Assembly (NCBI GenBank): GCA_015501595.1
Contig: JADNRX010000007.1
Location: 310,001 to 374,000 of the forward strand
From: Hymenopellis radicata
Lineage: Eukaryota > Basidiomycota > Agaricomycetes > Agaricales > Physalacriaceae
Direction: 5' to 3'
Length of the DNA stretch: 64,000 nt
Within the stretch, counting starts at the first letter, position 1; each line of letters starts with the position of its first letter. Shown in pieces: positions 58,064 to 64,000 of the stretch. The notes beneath the pieces are model-generated. The model was not told where the DNA came from. It made no database searches and saw only the letters and a program-made list of their open reading frames with translations. The position numbers and the translations under genes were made by a program.

Positions 58064-58980
58064 CTAGGTCATCGGATGTTCTTCGACCCATTGCCGCACA
58101 TCCTTCTTGTCCATCATGGTTTCGACCTTCCAGTCTTGAGAGGACTCGGCATAATAGACACTCATAATGAATCCGCAAACAGTCCAGACATCTTCCCATT
58201 CAGCATCGAAAAGGACCCACCACCGATCCGGCAACGGGATTTGCAGGTGTCTGGACGTCAAAAGAATGGCTGCACTGACGATAGTGGGCACTTGATAGAG
58301 GGTATAAACGGGGGTCTGCATTCTGCATTATCTCGTAATTAATCAAGAGACACAGTAGAGCAGGCGAGATACGCACGCGTCGTTGAGATATCCCCAGGCT
58401 TTTTGTACAACCTCCTTGCTATCCTGGCCCAACAGACGGAGGTAGTTGATGAGAGAACCGAACGGGAGGACGACACTCGTGTTGAATCCCAGCCTCTTCA
58501 GGATCTGCATCTCCGCGACTACCACACGATCCTTCAACTCATAGAACGTGTTCCCAAAATACGACATGGGCTCTATCCTCGTCTTGCCTTTTGTGTCCCT
58601 CTGCAGCAGAACATGAAAGATGTTGATCAAGTCGCGTATCCGGACAGCGCATTCTTCCAGTTTGCTGGACAGATAGAGAGCGCCAAAGGCGATGTCGCTG
58701 ACGCTGAACGTCAGGAGCGAAGAGACGACCCAGAAGCGCTGGAACAAAATTTGGGCTGTGGCACAGGCGACATGTGGGAGACGTAAAAGGGTCGTCGCGG
58801 TGTGGATCAGCTTGCAGCCGTGCGCCCTCAGAGCTGCCTCCAGCGCAGACGGTATCGGCGATGGGGACTGCGAAATTTGCTGCAGTGACGCGAGCGGATA
58901 CATGGCTGTCATAAGCAAGTCATTGATGGCCCGATCGCGAGTTAGCCTCCGACCATCACCATGGATTGTGACACCGACAT
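58064..58980 (-). CDS. Cyclin-L/K-like cyclin
   Basis: Transcription/splicing-type cyclin that would partner a CDK11/12-like kinase. Exons 58377-58980 and 58064-58322; about 287 residues. Cyclin box 1: LRLPHVACATAQILFQRFW, then GALYLSSKLEECAVRIRDLI and VVVAEMQILKRLGFNTSVV. Box 2: QKAWGYLNDA, TIVSAAILLTSRHLQIPLP and the DRWWVLFDAEWEDVWTVC segment typical of cyclin L. No RS-rich tail is present, unlike metazoan cyclin L. One base is missing in the short C/G runs at about 58949-58952 (MSVSQSMVMVG to RLTRDRAINDLL); exon phase supports it. The start codon overlaps the divergent F-box gene. Confidence 0.85.
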
Positions 58981-60579
58981 GGTTCGTTCATTACTTTGTT
59001 TCATGCTCGACTTAACGCTTCTCGCTCTCAGTGTTGCCAACAATGTGGATTCGTCGCCGACAGTGAACGGGCTGAGATCAGCGCGCTTCCCCAGAATGAC
59101 CTGCGACTGAAGGAATTGCTGAGCTCTAATGATCCGCCGACGGATTTTGAGGCCAAGGAATTGCTTTCGTTGAACAGGGAAGATCAGGATGTTCTGTCTC
59201 ATCTGGAGGAGCGAATATCTCGTATCAACGGCACGTTGAATGACCTTGTCGAGAAGAAAAAGCAGGTCGAGAACCGTCTCCGAGAAGGACAGACCGTGCT
59301 GCACCCGCTGCGTGCGACACCCTCCGAAGTCCTGGGAGAAATATTTAGGTTTACCGTGGACGACTTTGAGGAAGGGTCCACGCATATGCCAGAGAACTCC
59401 CTCCAGATGGGTTATCCTTCCTGGGTGTTGTCCCATGTATCCTCGCGGTGGCGACGCACCGCCCTTTCCATGCCCCGTCTATGGACCCATCTCGCATGTA
59501 ATTTCGACTATGCCAACTCCCTTTCACATGTCTTCCTCCTCGGCGCCTACCTCTCGCGTTCGAGTGGTCGAAAGCTCATCGTCACTCTACAATCCAGTCG
59601 GTCCATCACCGGCCACCCATCCCTTCCCACCATCTTGTTGACATGTCCCCGATGGTGCTTCGCTGCCCTTTCTCTCCCTCCTTCAGAGTATAAAGCGTTC
59701 AACAATATTCCCGGCACATTCGAGCACCTGGAATCCCTGATACTAGCAATGTCCACGGTTGACAATGAAGACCAATTTCCATCAGGGTGCATCACAGCAT
59801 TCAAGCACGCTCCGCTCTCTACGATAGGCACGGCGGGGAGCATCCGTCTCTTCCACCGCATCGTAGACCTTCCATGGGACCGAATCGTCAATTTCCACTA
59901 TGATGGCTTTCAGGGGAGCAGCTCGACAACATTGACCATTCTCGAAGCGACCAAGAATCTCAGGACCGCAGAGGTCTACATTGGCGGCACACTCCCCGCG
60001 AATATAAACCCATGTGTCAACAACTCTGTCCGGTCGCTGATATTCAATGGATGCATCAGAAATGCCGCCAAACTCCTTCCTCGATTGCAGATGCCTAATC
60101 TGACTCGGCTGCAGATCCAGCTTCATGAGCATCACAACTGCGCTAGCCGGCCGATTCTACAGGCGCTTTCTCTTCCGACGGGGCAGTTCATAAAGAATAT
60201 GTCCCTTGCGATGCGTGAAGCAGACGCGCGGGAAGTTGATGGCTTGGTCGATCTCTTGACCTCTACACCGGTGTTGGTTCGCTTGGAAATCGTCTTATCA
60301 AAACAGGGCAACATGAACAAGTTATGTCGGGCGTTGCTAAAAGATGGTGGTTTGGTTGAAGGCTTGGAAGCGTTAATCTTGAAAGGGACACGCGGTTTGA
60401 AGGTTTCTTCGCAGCTAATCCAGATGATCAAGTCGCGACGCAGCGACGCTGAGGGTAGCGTTGATCTTAGGCGGGTCAAGGTCAATTATGCAATCCTAGC
60501 GGACGAGAGTGTTCAGTCCGCATTCCGAGAGCTTGTGAGCGAAGGTTTAGAGGGACACTTACTTTCGAAAGACGGTTGA
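58961..60579 (+). CDS. F-box-like protein with N-terminal coiled coil
   Basis: Basidiomycete F-box-like protein, 522 residues. Exons 58961-58981 (MDCDTDM) and 59032-60579. The first exon is inferred because the large exon has no in-frame ATG before 59385 and is preceded by a good branch site and acceptor. The N-terminus has CCQQCGFVADSERAEI. A heptad coiled coil follows (LEERISRINGTLNDLVEKKK), then the F-box-like block LHPLRATPSEVLGEIFRFTV and VSSRWRRTALSMPRLWTHL. Leucine-rich segments fill the rest. This architecture (coiled coil, PxEVLxEIF, VSSxWRxxAxSxPxLW) is one of the largest gene families in mushrooms. Individual functions are unknown. Confidence 0.82.
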
Positions 60580-60708
60580 TACTAGCTTTGTACACGAATA
60601 CTTACATTCTAACCAATTTTATAACACGGAGTATTTGTTGAATGTACATTATACGACAGTTGTGTAACGATACGAAATTAAGTTCTTAAATATAGTCGTG
60701 CCACAAGA

Positions 60709-63487
60709 TCAATATCTTTTAGTGTATCTTCCTCGTTTGCTGGGGTAAGAACTACCGCCTCGCGAATAGCTACTGCTCTTCGAATAGTTTCCACGCGACG
60801 AGCTGGTGCTGCTGCTGTACGGCCTCTTCTTCGCACTGGATGCAGGGATGTCTGCGCCGGGCAAATTGACGTATTTCACCCTCTTACACTCCACGTCAAA
60901 CGCAGCTACGAGCTTGGAGAACTCGACATCAACCATCGTTCCGAACGCCGGATTACTAGTGCTCCATTTGTTCGCTGTCAAGCGCGGGGACGTGATACCG
61001 AATGCCATGCGTGCCAGTAGACGCGGGTCGTCACGAACCGGACATGCGTTAAGGATGCTCAGGATTCGTCCTGCATCTGGATCCGAGTTGGCGCCTTGAT
61101 CGAACTTGACAGCCTTTCCGGTTTTGCAGTATGTGCATTTTCCACATTTACCATTCGGTACGGCATCGCTATCTCCGAAGTATGTCGCCAAGGAGTGCGC
61201 GAGACCTAAAGCGAGGGAATACGTGAGTCGCGGAGACAGGAAAAATGGGTGTTAACAACTTACATTCAGGCTTCGTTGCGAACTCTATAACCTCCTGGAG
61301 TCGTTGTACGCCATCATTCTCTCTCTGCACCATGTCCTCGAACAGCTTCTTCGCTATCGTGGCGCTTTCGGTCAAATCGATTGGGAGAGGTTTGAGAACA
61401 TTATACCGCTGTAAGTTCATCGTTCAGCTAATGTGTAAAAGTACAAGATGGACATTTTTACCGCTCGCACTTGTGAAGCCTTCGATTGAATGCAACCTGA
61501 GCAATGTCAATACGATGTTCAATGTCACATACACCAGGGGCTTACCTGATAAATCCCACGAGGAGATTTTTTTCGCGAGCTCGTCACGAGGAATTCCAGA
61601 AGACGTGACAGTTGCAATCATGTCTATCTACAACGACAGTATGTCAGTCTTGCAGGGGCTTCCAGTGCTGGAACATACTTGATAACTGCTGCCCCGAACA
61701 GACCAATTAGAACGCAATGCTTGTGCTGCTCTGGAGGTATCCTTCATAACAGTCTGCCAGCCATCAGAGGTCCGCTGGCTGATATCATATATTGAGTAGT
61801 AGGGCGTAACCGCTCTGATGAATCCATGATGCAACTCCAGGTGGGCGTAACATAGAGCTAGCACGTTCGCCTGTAGGACAATTAGAATGAACGGAAGCCA
61901 GCGATGACATGAAACTAACCCTAATATCAAAGCTAGAGAAAGAAAGGATGAGTCGCATCAACTGAAGTATGGCAAGCAAAGTGCTTACTCCCTTGACTGT
62001 TGATAGTGGTTGAAATCGATTGTTCCGTCGGCTGCTGGTGTCTTCATTGCAACTTCCAATAACCAGCGCTGTAAAGAGCTCTGAGAGCAAGTGTCTCCGC
62101 GAGCAAAACCCTCCAAGATGGGGATATCAGGAGCGGAGAGAAACATCAAGCAAGTCGAGGGCAAGCCGTCACGTCCGGCGCGGCCTACTTCTTGGCTGTA
62201 GTTCTCTAGAGTCTTCGGCATGAACAAGTGGATAACCTGCCCAATAGTGAGTAATATAGTTCTACAACAACGGAAAACGAAGAACCTGGCGAATGTTGGC
62301 TACAAAAGCTCTATCAGGACCATGAAGAACCGACTTTGGACTTCATACCTTTATCAATACCCATGCCAAACGCAATTGTTGCACATACAATACCCTTTTC
62401 CGACGCCATGAACTCCATCTGTACGCGATTGCGTTCTTCGTTCGACAATCCAGCATGATATACGAGAGACTGGTACTTGCGCTGTTTCAGTGCTTCGGCG
62501 ACTTGTTCGGCATGCTTCTGAAGTGTGACATAGATGATAGCAGGTCCTGTGCGACTTTTGAGGAGGGCGACAGTCTTTTCAATCTTGGCATTGAAGGTCG
62601 TTGCTACCTCGACTTCGAAAGAAAGACTTCAACGGTGTCAATGCGTGAGCAGGACGACATTGAAGGAAACTCACTTTGGCCGAAAGACGGGCGTTTTGAA
62701 GATACCTTCCTTCGTGTCAATACAGAAAGGCTCGCAAATGTCATGCGCGACCTTTGGAGTTGCGGTCGCGGTCAGACAGAGTACCCGTTCAACATCCATT
62801 TCTTCAGCAAAACGGGCGACTTTAAGATATTCCGGTCGGAAACTTGTACCCCACTTTATCCTAAGGTAAGTCGACATTTGTTTATGATTTGAGAAGCTTA
62901 CTTGAGAGATACAATGTGATTCGTCGACAGCGAGAAGGGAGATCTTGATTTGGCGCATCATTTCAATGAATCGCTCGTTGTTGAGCCTGAGGACATCCAT
63001 CAAAACCACGGTCGAGAGAAAAGACGCGTAAAGTCACCTTTCTGGAGCGACATACAGTAATTTGAGCTTTCCGTTTATGGCGTCGTGTTGTACCACGCGC
63101 GCCATTTCTGCGTCCAGCGTACTGTCCAGGTTGGCTGCCTTGACTCCAAGTTTCTGCAAAGCGTCCACCTGATCTTTCATTAGGGCAATCAAGGGCGAGA
63201 TGACCAGAGTAAGTCCCTGTGAAAGCGTCAGTGCGCCATAACGCGACCATGTGCTAGCTTACTGGTAGACAGAGCGCAGGAACTTGATAGGTGAGACTCT
63301 TGCCGCCACCAGTCGGAAAGAGGACGAGTGCGTTGTCATTGTCCACAATGAGCCGCTTGATGACCTGTTTCACGTCGTCAAGGAGGTGGACTATCTTCTT
63401 GGAAAAAGTGATTCTCGCCTGCTCCTGGGATAGACGGAAGGCTTCATGGCCGAAGACTTCTCGTAGGACCCTATGTGCCTCTTCCAT
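60709..63487 (-). CDS. RecQ-family ATP-dependent DNA helicase
   Basis: 3'-5' DNA helicase of recombination repair. Exons: 63263-63487, 63038-63216, 62902-62986, 62675-62853, 62349-62626, 62286-62299, 61989-62236, 61920-61932, 61679-61870, 61546-61627, 61462-61496, 61264-61408, 60709-61205; 723 residues, no frame break. Motifs: 0 ([10 protein letters not shown]), I ([17 protein letters not shown]), Ia ([14 protein letters not shown]), II ([19 protein letters not shown]), III (LCLTATATP), V ([20 protein letters not shown]) and VI ([12 protein letters not shown]). A Zn-binding Cys cluster ([20 protein letters not shown]) and a winged-helix-like segment follow. The C-terminus is a Ser/Arg/Tyr tail. 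Exons of 14 and 13 nt lie within the helicase and RQC parts. No HRDC domain was seen. Confidence 0.94.
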
Positions 63488-64000
63488 GATTGATACTCGA
63501 ATAAATACGCGTGAGCGGAAGGTCACGGCAGGAAGCAGAGGTCGTGTTGTTGATACCTGTTTGGCCAATGTGGCAAACTGCGATCGTGGGCTTAGTAGGG
63601 TTAGGGTTATCACGTTGTCCTTTAACCACCACTATCGTCTCGTGGCTGAGCCCTTGTATGATAAGGAGGGCAACCTCCGGGGCATACTGGAGGTATCTAC
63701 TGGTACATTTACGCTGGGTGACCGCTCCGACGTTGCGAAGAGAGGCCATCAGTACGTCCTCACTTTTGACGCACATATATTGGACGCCGAAAGCTCGTTT
63801 CAGGCGTAGGGATCAACTAGGAATGTCCATATCGCTTCCTAGTCGTGTCTTTGTCAAATTTACCTCAGTATTGCCTTCGAAGGCCGATTTCGGCGCGGAC
63901 AGCTTGAGCTACTTGAGACTGCCTGCCGGGCGCTTTGGTCGTGATCTTGAACTCATCCAACTCATCACTACCAACGTGCGTGGTATCATGGTTACTACTA
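63486..64000 (+). CDS. Unidentified protein, 5' part at right edge
   Basis: Family not recognised. Exon up to 63805 and exon from 63843, joined by a 37 nt GT-AG intron, read LVAEPLYDKEGNLRGILEV, STGTFTLGDRSDVAKRGHQY, VLTFDAHILDAESSFQARVF, VKFTSVLPSKADFGADSLSY and LRLPAGRFGRDLELIQLITT, a smooth, folded-looking sequence. The start is uncertain. An open frame reaches back to an ATG at 63486 that overlaps the RecQ start codon, but residues before about 63620 look less protein-like. The gene runs off the window. Confidence 0.55.

Overview
The window reads as nuclear DNA of a filamentous basidiomycete, most likely an Agaricomycete. Genes are dense and on both strands. They carry many short GT-AG introns (37-60 nt, often with a CTAAC/CTGAC-type branch site). 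Typical families are a FunK1 fungal-type kinase, a 'macrofage activating glycoprotein' secreted protein, a basidiomycete-type metallothionein and fungal F-box proteins. No tRNA, rRNA or CRISPR was recognised. Exon coordinates were assigned by hand from splice sites, family motifs and frame bookkeeping.

Layout: 1-6.5 kb holds the 3' part of SRP receptor alpha, a small membrane-protein fragment, glyoxalase II, SFT2 and an F-box protein. 6.5-12 kb holds a FunK1 kinase and then a pair of ~310 bp inverted-repeat elements inserted side by side. 12-17 kb holds Rab geranylgeranyltransferase alpha, a tiny metallothionein and an ADF-H/coiled-coil/PH protein. 17-24.5 kb is a gene-poor, decayed block that starts with a broken copy of an acetyltransferase found intact 10 kb further on. 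24.5-29.2 kb holds zuotin, the intact acetyltransferase and an unknown protein. 29.6-35.7 kb holds two nitronate monooxygenase paralogues flanking a secreted GPI-type glycoprotein and holocytochrome c synthase. 35.7-39.7 kb holds a probable mitochondrial protein and two unknown proteins. 41.3-50 kb holds an SDR oxidoreductase, the ribosome-biogenesis Brix protein SSF1 and an EDC4-like decapping scaffold. 50.7-54.4 kb holds a complete 21-exon Argonaute. 55-64 kb holds an HMG-box protein, a cyclin-L-like protein, an F-box protein, a RecQ helicase and the start of an unidentified gene at the right edge.

Most genes are housekeeping: secretion (SRP receptor, SFT2, RabGGTase), translation and ribosome assembly (zuotin, SSF1), mitochondria (HCCS), RNA decay and silencing (EDC4, Argonaute), and DNA repair (RecQ). 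They do not form one pathway. I saw no convincing new multi-gene system.

The strongest unexpected signal is technical or evolutionary. About sixteen one-base frame breaks sit in otherwise well-conserved genes, mostly one base missing from a C/G run. They affect essential genes such as holocytochrome c synthase as well as accessory ones. This points to homopolymer errors in the sequence rather than many pseudogenes, and anyone using the predicted proteins should correct for it. Other notable points are the twin MITE-like elements, the direct repeat around them, several 6-14 nt microexons (one carrying the Argonaute catalytic His), a GC-AG intron, and head-to-head genes whose start codons overlap.
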